From positions 23,548,558 to 23,612,557 of the forward strand of contig NC_030388.2 of assembly GCF_001625215.2 (NCBI RefSeq): DNA of 64,000 nt, given 5' to 3'. This DNA is from Daucus carota subsp. sativus. Its lineage: Eukaryota > Streptophyta > Magnoliopsida > Apiales > Apiaceae. Shown here piece by piece: positions 1 through 12,945 of this stretch; the stretch's first letter is position 1, and every line of letters starts with the position of its first letter. The notes under the pieces were generated by a model. It did not search any database and was not told the origin of the DNA. It saw only the letters and a program-made list of their open reading frames with translations. A program made the position numbers and the translations under genes.

Positions 1-930
1 ATGTAACGGAAGTTTAGACGGAATGACAGATTGGCTGTAGGGTTTGACATGTGTCAGGCCACATCATTTAAAGTTTATATGGAAATAAAGTATGCAATTT
101 TTCTATTAAATTAATTTTAGAATATAATTATCTAAATAAATGCATGGAACTAAATCTTAAGATATAATTAACTAAACATCCAAGATTAACTTTTATATTT
201 TTTATTAGATTATATTTATTTTTGAATTATATTGAAATTTTTTCTCTTTTAATATATTTTATTTATGTGAATATTATTGTTGGCAAAAAAATATTTTTAA
301 TTTCTTTTATAATACCAACTTTTTTAATTTTGCATCCTCCTTCTATTATTGAATCTTTGAAAATTTGTACTATGTTGTTGGCTGCTTCTACATCCAGATC
401 TTTCCTCCTCAGCTTTTTTGATCTCCCTCTCAATTTATGTGGAACATATTTTTAAAAAGATTCAATAGTAACAATTTTAAAAAAGTTGGTGATATAAAAA
501 AATTAAAAATATTTTTTTGCCAACAATAATATTCACATACATAAAATTTATTAAAAGAGAAAACATTTCAACATTATTCAAAAATAATTCTAATATAATA
601 AAATATATAAAAGCTAATCTTGGATATTTAGTTAATTATATCTTGAAATTTAGTTCCATGCATTTATTTAGATAATTATATTCTAAAATTAATTTAATAA
701 AAGGATTGCATACTTTATTTTCATATAAACCTCATATGATGTGGCCTGCCACATGTCAAGGCCTACTACCAATCTGTCATTCCGTCTAAATCTCCGTTAC
801 TTTTTTTAACGACAGTGATGAGTTTGATACCATTAAGCGATTTTAGTGAGCTACTTGAGACCCCGTGGAGACCAGTGATGAAGTTGATATCGTTTGTCGA
901 CTTAAGTGATGAGTTTGATAATTAACCCTT
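1..930. mobile_element. Large inverted-repeat (foldback / Mutator-like) non-autonomous element
   Basis: Positions 1-330 and about 475-800 are inverted copies of each other. For example, the left arm near 30 carries 'gacggaatgacag' and the right arm near 775 carries 'ctgtcattccgtc'; both arms also share the block around 'tgccaacaataatattcac'. The spacer (about 330-475) has no coding content. The left end probably continues beyond the window. The right flank 800-930 has short 'gatgagtttgata' repeats, like the terminal region of the Mutator-like element at 22630. Assignment to Mutator-like/foldback elements is inference from the very long arms; no target duplication could be checked. Confidence 0.6.
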
Positions 931-1272
931 ATAAAATAAGAGCTGTGAAAGTGTTTTACTTCAAGTTCAATGTAGAAATTTGCATACAAAACTTGTTATT
1001 TGGTGTATAAAGTGCATAATCTTATACATTAATGGCTTGAAAGCGAATAATTTCATCATTTATCTTCTTATAATAACTCATAAATAACTAAAAAAATTTA
1101 AATTCCACCTAAATAACTTATATTAGTCAAATTGGATAGATAAAGTCAAGAGATTTTATTACTTTCTTCATTTCAAAATAAATTATTTTCTATTTTATCT
1201 GTATTTATCATTATTTTTTGAAATTTCTTTTTTCATGTAAAAAATCAATTTTCCAAGATAATATAAAAAACA

Positions 1273-1694
1273 TCTATACTATAATATAATAAAACATAGG
1301 TTTAATTTGTAGTCGTACAAAATTTTGGTTTGGTCATCTCCTCTATAACTACAAGTCGGTCACATGTAGACTTCTCTTACTCTTACAATATTAAAGAGTT
1401 TTATACCGTTCAAATTACAAACACTTGTGATGTAATACAAGATAAAAAAAAACTCTACCATTATTCTTTTAAATATAATTTATATATTATTTATATACTA
1501 TATTATAATTATAATAAATCGATATTGATATAATTCGTAGTCGTCCAAAAAATGTAATTAGTTGGTAAATATCATCTGGTTAAAATCTAATTCATTAATA
1601 CTAAAATACTAATAAGATGATGTTAAAATTTAAATTATAATTAATAAATTACGAATTCTACACCCGCCCGTGCTTCGCACGGGTTAAAGGCTAG
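1273..1694 (+). mobile_element. Non-autonomous Helitron (422 bp)
   Basis: It starts with TC in 'tctatactataatataat', preceded by A. It ends with a GC-rich hairpin (cccgtgc-ttc-gcacggg, about 1668-1683), a short spacer and CTAG, followed by T at 1695. These are the standard plant Helitron ends (5' TC, 3' hairpin plus CTRR, insertion between A and T). It shares long stretches with the element at 47154-47825, for example 'aatttgtagtcgtac' and 'gggttaaaggctagt'. It has no coding capacity. Confidence 0.85.
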
Positions 1695-2410
1695 TATATT
1701 TTTATATATTAAGTTAGATTTAAAATATGGAAACAACTACTATTATTTTACGATGGAAAGAGTATATACAAACCTAAAATCTAAAAAAAATTACCCGTTC
1801 TCAGTTCACACATTTGAATCACACGTTTGAATCATCAAACCATAGGTCTCCGGGCCCGTTTGCAACTCCAGCTTTGATCTCCACTTTTCTCCGGCATGGC
1901 TGCCGCCGACGCTCCGATCACCGTGAAGGAAATTTTATCTGTAATTCGCTCTTTTCAGTTTTGCTTTTTCGCCTTTCACCATTCAATTACTAAACTATAT
2001 TTTATCATTGTTACTGGTTATCTAACTGATTATACACACTTTGCATTGCATTATCTCCTCTATCTATCTGTTACTTACTGTCGAACTGTTTCTGTTACTT
2101 AATAGTACTTGACTCATCTTTTGTGTGTAACTGATTGCATTAGTTTGTTACGAATACGGCATGACGGTCATGAATTTTGTTTTTGTTGAATTGTTGTTGC
2201 AACAGTTGAAAAGCATAGGGATTAAAGAACAATTTATTACTTTTACTAATGTTACTATGGAGTCGGAGAAGTATATATGTGTTCGTGAGACATTTCCGCA
2301 ACACAGTGTTGTGATTATTGACATGAGCAGGCCAATGCAGCCTTTGAGGAGGCCTATTACAGCAGATTCAGCCCTCATGAATCCAAATGGAAGACTTTTA
2401 GCTCTCAAAG

Positions 2411-5322
2411 GTGTATTAGCTTAAACTCAATGTTTTGTGATTTGTTTCTTTCTAATTTATAAATAGTGTAGTCTCGTGATTGCTTGTAAGATTAGTTGGA
2501 AATAGATTTCTTAATCATTTTGCATAGACTAAAGCAGTATTGAGAAGTGATTAGGGCCTTGTATGTCTAAATAAAATGACTTATTAGGTTACCAATAACG
2601 GACATGTCATCCATGTCCTTGTTTTTTTCCGTTTTACTGGGTGTCGTGTCAGGGCCAGCTTGCACCGTCATACATGTTCTATTTGTTTTTTCCGATTGAC
2701 CTAGTCTAAGTACTTTGGCAGGGGAAAAATTGGCCCGCCCCCTTGGAAAAAGCCTGGGTTTGGTATCATCTAAATTCTCAAGAACATTTCAGGTTGTGCA
2801 CTAAATAGGAGTGTCTATCTCCCGGGTTCTGAAAGGAACCAAAATGAATTCAGCTCTAGTTTGGGTCCTTCACAATCAGAGTCCAGTTCGATTCTCATTC
2901 TTTTACATTCCGGTTCTTGATTCGGTTTTGGTCTGGCCACCACAAACCGTAAAAAATGCGAATCAAACCAAATATATATTGCCCCTATCTATCCACGTTC
3001 TTAACATTTGGGACAGAGGACACACATTTTAAGACTCCTATAAAATATATATAGTTTCATAAACTCTTATAATTTTTTTATGAATAAAAGTTTAATGTTT
3101 AAACTTTTACTCAAAAAAGAAAATTTCAAATATAAGTTATGAAACTATATTTTATATACACCTTATAATGCGTGCCAAACAGTGAATTTTTTTTTTAAAG
3201 AAATGAGAGGGACAAAGGTAGAATATATTTAATATTTGTATTATATATTTTTCGTCATATATTATATTGTAGTATATTTTCTATTTGTCTAATTACATAT
3301 TATAATTCAATCATTAAATATGTTACTTTTGTAGGTTCTACAACGTAGTTTAGCACAAGATGATATACACTTGATAATATTACTTTATCACAAAATCTAA
3401 TTGTCAAAATATATGAATTTAGAGTAAAAAAATATTAAGCCAAATTATAATTTTTTGGTTCTTTTGGTTTGGTTCCAAACCAAACCAAGATTTTTGGTTC
3501 AGTTCTTTCAGTAAAATGATTCCCATGTATTTCTTGAAATTTTGCTATTTCTTAAAATACTAATATGTATATCATTTATGTTATTAGTATAGAATAGATT
3601 TAATTGTAATTGATCAGGTATTAATTATATAAATTTACAAGTCATGCAATGCAAGGGCCTTCTTTGGTATTATATATTTTTTTAATGGTGTTAATATAAT
3701 TTTATATAAAATAAATGGAAGTGTAATGTTAAAATTAAAGTATAAATTAAGTAATCATAGAGTTAAATTTTTTAATCTTAATATCTTGCTGATGTGAATC
3801 GAACCTTTGAATGTTTTTGGTATTTCCAATTTACCACACACACACACATATATGGTCCTACTCCAGTTCAAACCTCCTTAAAATAAAACTTAAAACTAAA
3901 ATAAAAAATTTCTAAATCACATTTAGATGTAGCACATATGGTATGTAAATCGATAGGTGGGAGATGAAGAAAATACAGTGACGTCATATTTAAGAAAAAA
4001 GCTCATCGATTAACTGGAAAAATTAAATTAGAAACGGAGGGGGTCATGTGGGATCATGTGTGGGAGAGTGTATTTTAATTGTGTGTGGTGACTTTCAGGG
4101 GGCCATTAGATTAGATTAATCTAAGGGCTTAAATTAGTTTGTAGTTTTCATTTTAATTTTGTTTTGTATTTGAGCAATTGCACACACACACACACACACA
4201 CACGTGTGTGTGTGTGTGTGTATTCAGGGTATTGGATATAATGGGTATTTGCTTTTGAAGGTCCAGTGGTTGTTATTAAGAGAGATACTGAAAAAAGGTT
4301 GACCAGACTACAAATCATACCCTATTTCGCTTAAAATAGTTATGGTTATGATAGTATAGATGGATGGCATGGACAAGATATATAGATAGATTATTGACTA
4401 TTGAGAATAGCATGGATTATAATAATAAAATTGTAAAACGAATTGTTCCTTTATTTTTAAGATTTTACATGGTCCATAAGTTTAAGAATGACTCCTATAA
4501 AAGGAGATATAGCCTTTTATGATACGGGGACTTTTGATTGATATCAAAATTGAGAATTGTTCACTCTTGTTATGAGTTGCGATGATTGCAAATCACTCTC
4601 TTCCGCGGTTAGAAATCCTAGGGGCAGTGGTTTTTCTGCGGTTGGATATCCTTAGGCTCGTGATTTTCTGCTGTTAATTCACCAGATCTATCTTTTTATC
4701 TTTTTTGTTCCTGTCCTTGTCCTGAATAAATGGTCAATGCTCCACCACACAACTCTAAACAACTTATGTGTGTTTCAATATATTACTATATAAATTTGGT
4801 ATATACTGATACATACATTAGATGAATGAATAATATTATACTTTGCTCTTACCCTATGTTCATTACTTTGCTTGAAGGGAGAAAAGAATATAAAGAAGCT
4901 GAAAAATAAATTAGGGAAAGAACTTTAAGAAAAATACATTGCATGCTCACAATTCTTCAAATGACAGAGGAGAAAATATGGGCATTATATAAAATATAAA
5001 TATTTCTCTTTCTCTATCTCTCTCTCTCTTTCTCCCTCTCAGATGCACACACAAACTTATGCTTGTGGGGTTACAGAAGCATGAAGAGAGAAGTGCAGAA
5101 TAATGTTTTTACCTATTGATGACAATGGTAAGGATAGGGTAAGAGCAAATGAGAGAAAACACAACTGTATTACGAAAGCACAGTATAAATTGCACCAAGT
5201 TAACTGTTATAATATTTGGTTTATTAAAATATTTGCAAGTTGACATGTAGTTTATCGAATAAACAAATGTTATTTATTAATCCATAATATTATTCTAATT
5301 AATAGTTAATATACTTTTGTAG
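2411..5322. other. Long intron 2 of the clathrin pseudogene, repeat-filled
   Basis: No coding sequence is recognised. It holds a stretch rich in 'ggttcggttttgg'-type repeats (about 2815-2960, reappearing inverted near 3455-3500), an inverted-repeat core around 3029-3178 resembling the Stowaway-like element in the intron at 26067, a CA/GT palindrome at 4178-4221, and a segment at about 4552-4715 that recurs in diverged form at about 12634-12790. Confidence 0.6.
4178..4221. repeat. Palindromic (CA)n-(TG)n microsatellite
   Basis: A run of CA dinucleotides turns into GT dinucleotides around a central ACGT, so the two halves are reverse complements with arms of about 18-20 nt able to form one hairpin. 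Confidence 0.9.
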
Positions 5323-6941
5323 CTTCACTTCCTGGAACTACTCAGGAGAACTTGCAAGTATTTAATATTGAGACGAAAGCAAAAATGAAGTCATGTCAGA
5401 TGCCTGGGCAGGTGAGCTTCACTCTTTTAAACCTTGTCTATATCGTTTATTTTAGAAGTTGGCTGATGCTAACTTGATGCTTTTTCCAGGTCTCCTTTTG
5501 GAAGTGGATCACCCCAGAGTTGTTGGGCTTAGTAACTCAAGCATCTGTTTACCATTGGTCTATTGAAGGCAGGATACCTTTTCCTTTACCTGAACTGTCG
5601 AGAAGTCTATGGATTCCATTTTAACTTTTTTTACAAGCTCTCTCTTAGTTTCGATAATTTGATATTTTTACAGGCGATTCTGAACCTGTTAAGATGTTTG
5701 ATAGAACCGCTAATTTAGCAAACAATCAAATAATCAATTATAAATGTGATTCTTCAGAAAAGTGGTTGGTTTTGATTGGAATTGCTCCTGGCTCACCAGA
5801 GGTACTCAGTTTCTTTATCCATTCTTCTGTGCTTGTTTATGTATATACAATTAATTATGTGTACTATATGTGTACTTGTACTAGTTTAGAATGGTATGGG
5901 GAGAGATATACAGTGGTGTTTCTGGGTTGCTCGAATTCTCTCATTATTTTGAATCATGTTATGGACTACGTTTTTTGCAGTATACAGCAGTTTTTATGAT
6001 ATTGTGGAACTGGAGCTTATTGTTGCTTATGGTGTCATTATTTTATGGAAATAATGGTCATGTAATTTTAGAACTGTCATGGAGTTGTGGCTGTTTGTTT
6101 TCCCTTATATGTAACTTTTGACTCTAAGCAAGTTATAAACTTTTTGGTCCATTGTTTGAATCTGACTTAAAACTGAATCATAAGTTGAACCTTTTAAAGT
6201 AGGAAAACGGTACCTTTTTGGCTAAAAGAAGGTACTTATATACAGTGACTTACTTTAAGTTTGTAATTTGATTTGATACAAATTGAAAATATCCTCACTG
6301 CATGTAACTAATTAATATTTGTTTTGTATCTAGTAACTTAAAATGTATAATACTAATAATTATATTATCTATAAAATGATTTGTTCTTACAAGTCATGAA
6401 AATATCTTCATTTTTCAAGATCAAACTTGCCCTTTGCTACTAGCTTTTGGGTGGGCCAAACTAGCTTTTAGGTCCAGAAAACTGTATTTTTCTTTATCAA
6501 ACTTGCCCTTTTCCACTGAAGCTGCATGAAATTTTATGTTCCTTGTAGTCGTTCTATAATCCTGAAATCCTAAAGTAGTTTCTAAAGGTGCAGGTAGGAC
6601 AGTTACTAGATATTCACAGTACAAAGATCTGTGCATATATATATATGCATATATATATATATATGTGTGTATATATCCATGAGTTTTGTATTTTACTTAA
6701 AGTTTAGAGAATCCATATTAGTATATTACTCTTTTCTGTCAGTGTCACTAATCGAGTAATTTGTCAATTTGGTGTAGATTGAGTTATAATCTCTGATGAT
6801 ATCAGTAGTTTACTTGCATAAATATCTATGTTCTCCATATTTACTCGCAATTTGTTATTATTTTATCTCCTGTGATGATTAATGTATTGAAAGTTGAACA
6901 TATTGTATAATGTGTACTGTAGTAACTATTTTCACCAGTCT

Positions 6942-8591
6942 CTCCAAACTTGTTTTGCTTGAGCCTGCTTCTTGTTATGTTCATAGAGACCCCAGTTGGT
7001 CAAGGGGAACATGCAACTCTTTTCTGTGGATCAGCAGCGTAGTCAAGCTCTTGAAGCACATGCGGCATCATTTGCTTCATTCAAAGTGTGTGTGTTTTCT
7101 GATCTGCATGTGACTTTGCTGCCTGTTCAATATAAATATTACTGTATTCGTATTGTATACCACTCCTGAACAAAACATCTCACATTATCTTCCAAATCAT
7201 CTTAGATTTCAGGTAATGAGCATCCATCAATTCTTATATCTTTTGCAACAAAAAGTATTAATGCTGGCCAGGCAACATCAAAGTTGCATATTATCGAACT
7301 TGGTGCCCAGCCAGGTACTTGTCTTCCTATATATATAATATATCTATGTTTTTCTTTTGGTTTTCTGATATGTTCATTTATCTATATATCAAATCCATAT
7401 GGGCAACATGACCATTGCCCTTCAATTTATCTTTGTATTTCTGTTGGAAACTCTTCATTTTAGTCAAAACACATGCATAGAATTTAAATTGTTGTCGAGT
7501 CCAAACTTGTACTTACATCTGTGTGGACATTTCTAGCCAAGTCTGGGTACCATAGCTTATGGGAGAAAATAGAGTAACACACATTAAATAGGTCAAGAGC
7601 TCTTCCACCCATTTTCCATGATGTTAGCAAAATGCACTTGGTCCACGTACACCAAATTATATAGACGAGCAAATGATTATTATATGTTATTACTTGACAG
7701 TTGTCCTTATTTTGGTCTCTAGGCTCTATCTTATCTTTATGCCCATTTTGTCTTGTTTTTAAACCCCTCCAAACTTGTTTTGCTTGAGCCTGCTTCTTGT
7801 TATGTTCATAGAGACCCCAGTTGGTCAAGGGGAACATGCAACTCTTTTCTGTGGATCAGCAGCGTAGTCAAGCTCTTGAAGCACATGCGGCATCATTTGC
7901 TTCATTCAAAGTGTGTGTGTTTTCTGATCTGCATGTGACTTTGCTGCCTGTTCAATATAAATATTACTGTATTCGTATTGTATACCACTCCTGAACAAAA
8001 CATCTCACATTATCTTCCAAATCATCTTAGATTTCAGGTAATGAGCATCCATCAATTCTTATATCTTTTGCAACAAAAAGTATTAATGCTGGCCAGGCAA
8101 CATCAAAGTTGCATATTATCGAACTTGGTGCCCAGCCAGGTACTTGTCTTCCTATATATATAATATATCTATGTTTTTCTTTTGGTTTTCTGATATGTTC
8201 ATTTATCTATATATCAAATCCATATGGGCAACATGACCATTGCCCTTCAATTTATCTTTGTATTTCTGTTGGAAACTCTTCATTTTAGTCAAAACACATG
8301 CATAGAATTTAAATTGTTGTCGAGTCCAAACTTGTACTTACATCTGTGTGGACATTTCTAGCCAAGTCTGGGTACCATAGCTTATGGGAGAAAATAGAGT
8401 AACACACATTAAATAGGTCAAGAGCTCTTCCACCCATTTTCCATGATGTTAGCAAAATGCACTTGGTCCACGTACACCAAATTATATAGACGAGCAAATG
8501 ATTATTATATGTTATTACTTGACAGTTGTCCTTATTTTGGTCTCTAGGCTCTATCTTATCTTTATGCCCATTTTGTCTTGTTTTTAAACCC
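6942..8591. repeat. Exact 825-bp tandem duplication covering clathrin exons 6 and 7
   Basis: Copy 1 is 6942-7766 and copy 2 is 7767-8591. I saw no difference between them. The junction shares the bases 'ctcc', which occur at 6942, 7767 and 8592. The unit contains exon 6 (6987-7087 / 7812-7912), exon 7 (7213-7314 / 8038-8139) and intron sequence. Copy 2 ends at a run of 21 C residues (8594-8614) just before the acceptor of the next exon. Confidence 0.93.
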
Positions 8592-8593
8592 CT

Positions 8594-8614
8594 CCCCCCC
8601 CCCCCCCCCCCCCC
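8594..8614. repeat. Poly-C run of 21 bases
   Basis: An unbroken C homopolymer lies immediately 5' of the acceptor AG at 8615-8616 of a clathrin pseudogene exon. Length may be unreliable because of polymerase slippage or basecalling. Confidence 0.9.
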
Positions 8615-10283
8615 AGGGATTGCAGCTTTTACAAAAAAACAAGCAGACCTTTTCTTTTCTCCTGATTTTGCTGATGACTTTCCAGTTGCCGTGCAGGTCT
8701 GCTGTCTGCATTTGCTTCTTAAAAAAATTGAATTTTGAACTTGTTTAATTTGCTATCTTGTAATTTGGCAGATATCTCATAGGTATAGCTTGATCCATGT
8801 GATTACCAAGCTTGGACTTCTATACGTTTATGACCTCAAAACAGCTGCAGCAGTATATACAAACAGGATTAGTCTGGATCCAATCTTTTTAACATCAGAA
8901 TCTTCGTCAGGTAGGGGTTTCTATGCTATCAACCGAAGAGGTCAAGTGCTGCTGGCCACTGTAAATCAATCAACTATCGTCTCTTTTTGGTATTTCTTGA
9001 TTCTTCTTGCAGCTCAACAATCCTAAGCTAGCTGTCGATCTTTCCGGCGGAAACTTACCTGTGGCAGAGAATTTGGTATATTGGTTCTGTTTCATCTATT
9101 CTTTAGTTTGTATATTTTGAAAAAATATGTTCAAATTGAGTGAGGGTTATATTTAGCAGTGGGGACTGGGGAGTAGAGTTAGGGTGCATCTTACATTTAG
9201 GGTTCAATTCCATTATTATGTTTTCTCTTAACTGTGGACAATGATCTCGCTTTAAAATCTGTACCAAAGCGGGAGCAGCTCTTAAAGTAGTAGAAGCCTT
9301 TGCTGAACAGAGGGATTTCCCATATTGTTGATATACTTAGAGCAGGTTTGTAACACCTAGTGCAGTGTGCTGTGCTGCTGTGGTATTCAGTAATTTTGTG
9401 CCGATGAACTTACTCTATATATCAGCTTTCAGAAAATTTAAAGTTCTTTTCCTTTGGATTCTAATTATTAAAAACCAACTAATGTTTTCGCCAGGTTGGT
9501 TATACACCTCATGATTATCTGTTTCTTCTGCAAACAATTCTTCGATCAGATTCTCGGGTAGGCAAATAATGTTCATGATTCCTGTGCTAAATCTCACACA
9601 TTATTGCTCAGATTATTGTAAAAAGCATCAAGTATTTTAAATCGACGATGACATATCAATTTTTTTCCTGAAGGTTTTCTCTGACATATTTCCTTTAGTT
9701 CTAAGAATATTTTCTGATAAAGATTTTAATTATTAAGATATCACAAATATATTAACAGATTTGTTGTACAGGAGACTTTGAATATAAAATTTGTTGCAAT
9801 TTTTTTTCTTTACAGGGGGCTGTTAAGTTTGCGCTCATGATGGCTCACATGGAGGGAGGCTGTCCAGTTGATTACAACATCATAACCGACCTTTTCATCG
9901 AGGTTCCTACAATCACAATGTCCACACCCTCAATGTTGAATCTATACTATTCTACTGGTTTGCATTTATACATAAGCCTTTTCTAGCTGAGAAAAATATA
10001 TTTGATGTTTAATATACCATTCAGTTGTTTGGGGCTAACGAGTTTTCACTATATAGGCCTTTATAATAATACTATCAAATAACCGGTGCCAAGCACGGGT
10101 TTAGCTGAACTTATCTGATAAACAGAATTTGTTGCTTCCACTTATAATAGATCTAATTTGAAGATTGTAGATTAATGACGACAAAAAAAAGGTTATAGAT
10201 TAATAGTGTTTCTCATTCTTTTAGAAGAGTTTCAATTATTAAAAAATGAAAATATAAATAAATAATTACATAGTGCTGATAAC

Positions 10284-10460
10284 CTAAGTTACCCGGACTC
10301 GGGTACGGGTGTCGGACACGGGTGTAGATCCGTGTGTCGGGTTCTTCATTTTCAAACATTTAAGATCCTTGGATGTGGATCCGAATTTGGACACAGGTAC
10401 CGGGACTCGGTCAGTGTCGGACACGGGTTCGGGGACTCGGTATATAAATTTAGCATATGT
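10284..10460. mobile_element. hAT-type terminus with subterminal repeats
   Basis: The terminus 'ctaagttacccggactc' (10284-10300) matches the terminal inverted repeat 'ctatgttacccggactc' of the miniature element at 62357 at 16 of 17 positions. It is followed by repeated 'gtgtcggacacgg' and 'gggactcgg' motifs, like the subterminal repeats of that element. The transposase relic at 10793-11790 begins about 500 bp further in, so this is probably the 3' end of the same element. The opposite end was not found. Confidence 0.65.
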
Positions 10461-10792
10461 TTAATATTTCTAGTATGTCATGTAATTTACATAATATGCA
10501 TTTCTCAAATAAAACAATTACAAATTACTGGAATCATAAATATGAATGAATAGCTTCACCCAGCAAACAAAATATAAATGTCTTCCTGCCTCATTTTTAA
10601 CACACCATTAAAATTGATTCTCCAAATCTGAGTTTCATACTTAAACTAAACATAAGAATTAGTACCAAAAAGCCAAAGTTCCATACTCAAGCATCAGTGC
10701 ATAACAGTTTTGTAAATTAACTTAGACTTAACAGTAACAATTAAAATGAAAGTGAAAAGATATAGAATGAAAATTCAGGTCTTCAAATAAGC

Positions 10793-11790
10793 TAGATGTC
10801 TTCCTCCTCCCCATCCTGTATCATTGCTTCAAATTCTGGTTCATCAAGTGAGAGCTGAGCAAATTCTCCAATATTTCCATCGGGATCAAAATTGTCTCCA
10901 CCTAACAAATGATAAATACTTACTAACTACACAATATAAAATATATTAGAATTGATATATATAATATAATTATTATATATAACTTGAAAGACACCGACAA
11001 ACATCCCACAATTTTGAAGGTCCTTTGACATATTCATCATCCTTACGTGAAAGCACACGGAGGTTATTATGCACAAAAACTAAGTCTTCCGTCGTGGATG
11101 TCTCCAATCTGTTTCTCTTCACTGTTTGAATTAGTGAGTAAGTGCTCCAATTTCTCTCAATACACGAAGAAGAAGCTGGTTGTTCAAGTAATTTGAACGC
11201 TAAAGCTTGTAACATTGGCGTACTTGTTCTATGATTTTCCCACCAAGAAACTGCACTCTCTGTAATTCTACCATCAATGACATGAGCCTGATTGAAATAC
11301 CCACTTCCTGTAGAAAAAGCTCCGAACTCGGTAAAGACTTTTTGCAAGTCAGTAGGATTTAGAAACAACCTCTTGAAACATTTGTTTCTATTAATAGAAA
11401 CTTCTTCATCTTCATGTGGAGAGATTCTCATTATTCCATTATTCCCCCCTCGAAGCCAGCCTTCACAATAGTATTTAGGCACCAAAGAGTGGGCAAGGCA
11501 GTGTAGTGCCGTGTTACTTTTATTCCACCTGCTCACCAATATATGGTGAATAGCTTCAAAAAATTCTGATTTCCCAGTAATCAAATCCTCACCTTCATGT
11601 GTAAATATAACCTTCTTCACATTCTCTATCATAGAGTCCCACATATCATAAATAAGATGCAACACAGCAGCGTCCTTATCATCTTCTCTCAACATTCCAA
11701 CAATTGGTTCAGTAATGGCTAAAATATATTCTAATTGATCCCACTAAAAATCATCCACAATACATCTTTTTACTTCCCTTGCCTTGTTAG
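10793..11790 (-). pseudogene. hAT-family transposase, C-terminal fragment
   Basis: Reading on the minus strand, 11790 to 10973 gives the C-terminal part of a hAT transposase: a KAREVKRCIVDDF block, an in-frame TAG at about 11743, then WDQLEYILAITEPIVGMLRE. The dimerisation region follows, with SWWENHRTSTPMLQALAFKL and QPASSSCIERNWSTYS. A second exon (about 10902-10793) gives an acidic tail with SLDEPEFEAM and GEEEDI. hAT transposases cut and paste DNA and leave 8-bp duplications. The N-terminal zinc finger and the catalytic region are absent, and the stop codon makes it inactive. It lies in antisense inside the clathrin pseudogene. Confidence 0.88.
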
Positions 11791-12390
11791 CGATGACATT
11801 ATATAGTTAATATTAAAACTATTTATTTTAATTATAATAATGTATCTCTGACATAATCATAATTTTAACGACCTCAAATTGTAATTAAAATTTAAAATTT
11901 CAAATGACTCATAACCAAATTAGGTGAGATAAGTATATATATATTTTACGATTTTAAATTGTATAAGTGAAAATCAAAATTCAAGTTTGAAACTCGGCTT
12001 GTAATAAAATATTAAAAATTATAAAGACTCAACAAGGCTCGCGAATAATTTAAAATTCGAAAGGTTGAATCATTTACATCATAATTGACACATATGTAAT
12101 CAAATTTGAGTTGGTCAATATGGTCAAATTGACGGATCGGACACAGATCCTAAAAGGTTTCATCAGTTATTAAAAGTGTGTATATAGTATAAATATGTAT
12201 TGAAATTTGTGCTTTGCACGAACTTAAATTAGTTATTTTAATAGATTATTTTATTATATATACATAAATATTTTACAATTTGTAATATTTTTATGATCAT
12301 GCATATACTTATAATTGTATGTTTAAAAATATATAAATGACTAATTCTAAATAAACATAAAATCCTATTATTGTATTAGTATACCTATTC

Positions 12391-12945
12391 TATGTATCTT
12401 AACATAAGCACAAACTCTCCGATTCTTGTATGTTTTATTAAGCAGATGCTCCCTTGAGACATAGAATTTGTAATTAGTGATTTTTTTTGGAATCTATTTT
12501 ATTTGGTTTCTATTTGATCACTTGCCTGTATATATATATATTGTTTATTATGATAATCTGGATTATAATAGAGAATAATTTGGTGGCTAAGTGCGGGTTT
12601 ATTATTAGAATTTTTGTGATTGATATTGAACTGAAAATTGTTTTTCTCTTTGTTATGGGTTACGACCCATGCATATTCTTCTTTTCTTTGGTTGAAAAAT
12701 CCTAGGCGTAGTGGTTCTTCTGCGGTTGGATCAACTGAGGCTCGTGGTTCCCAGGGTCATCTATCTTTTTTGTTGTTTTTCTTCCTGTACTGCATCATTG
12801 ACCCTTAGCGCCCCAGGCATGTACTGTTCATACCAAATTTCTATAAAAATGTAATAAATTTTATGTATATTAACATAAGCACAAACTCTCTGATTCTTGT
12901 ATGTTTTATTAAGCAGATGCTCTTGAGACATATAATTTTTGTAAG
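12391..12945. repeat. Pair of about 80-bp direct repeats flanking a 390-bp dispersed repeat
   Basis: 12391-12472 and 12863-12945 share 'aacataagcacaaactctc' and 'gattcttgtatgttttatta' with a few differences. Between them, 12634-12790 is a diverged copy of 4552-4715; both carry 'tctgcggttgga' and 'ggctcgtg'. The duplicated flanks suggest an insertion with local duplication, or unequal exchange. Confidence 0.7.

Noticed and set aside
6421-6636. 71-codon minus-strand frame in a clathrin pseudogene intron
   Set aside because: No recognisable features; sits in an intron with simple repeats nearby.
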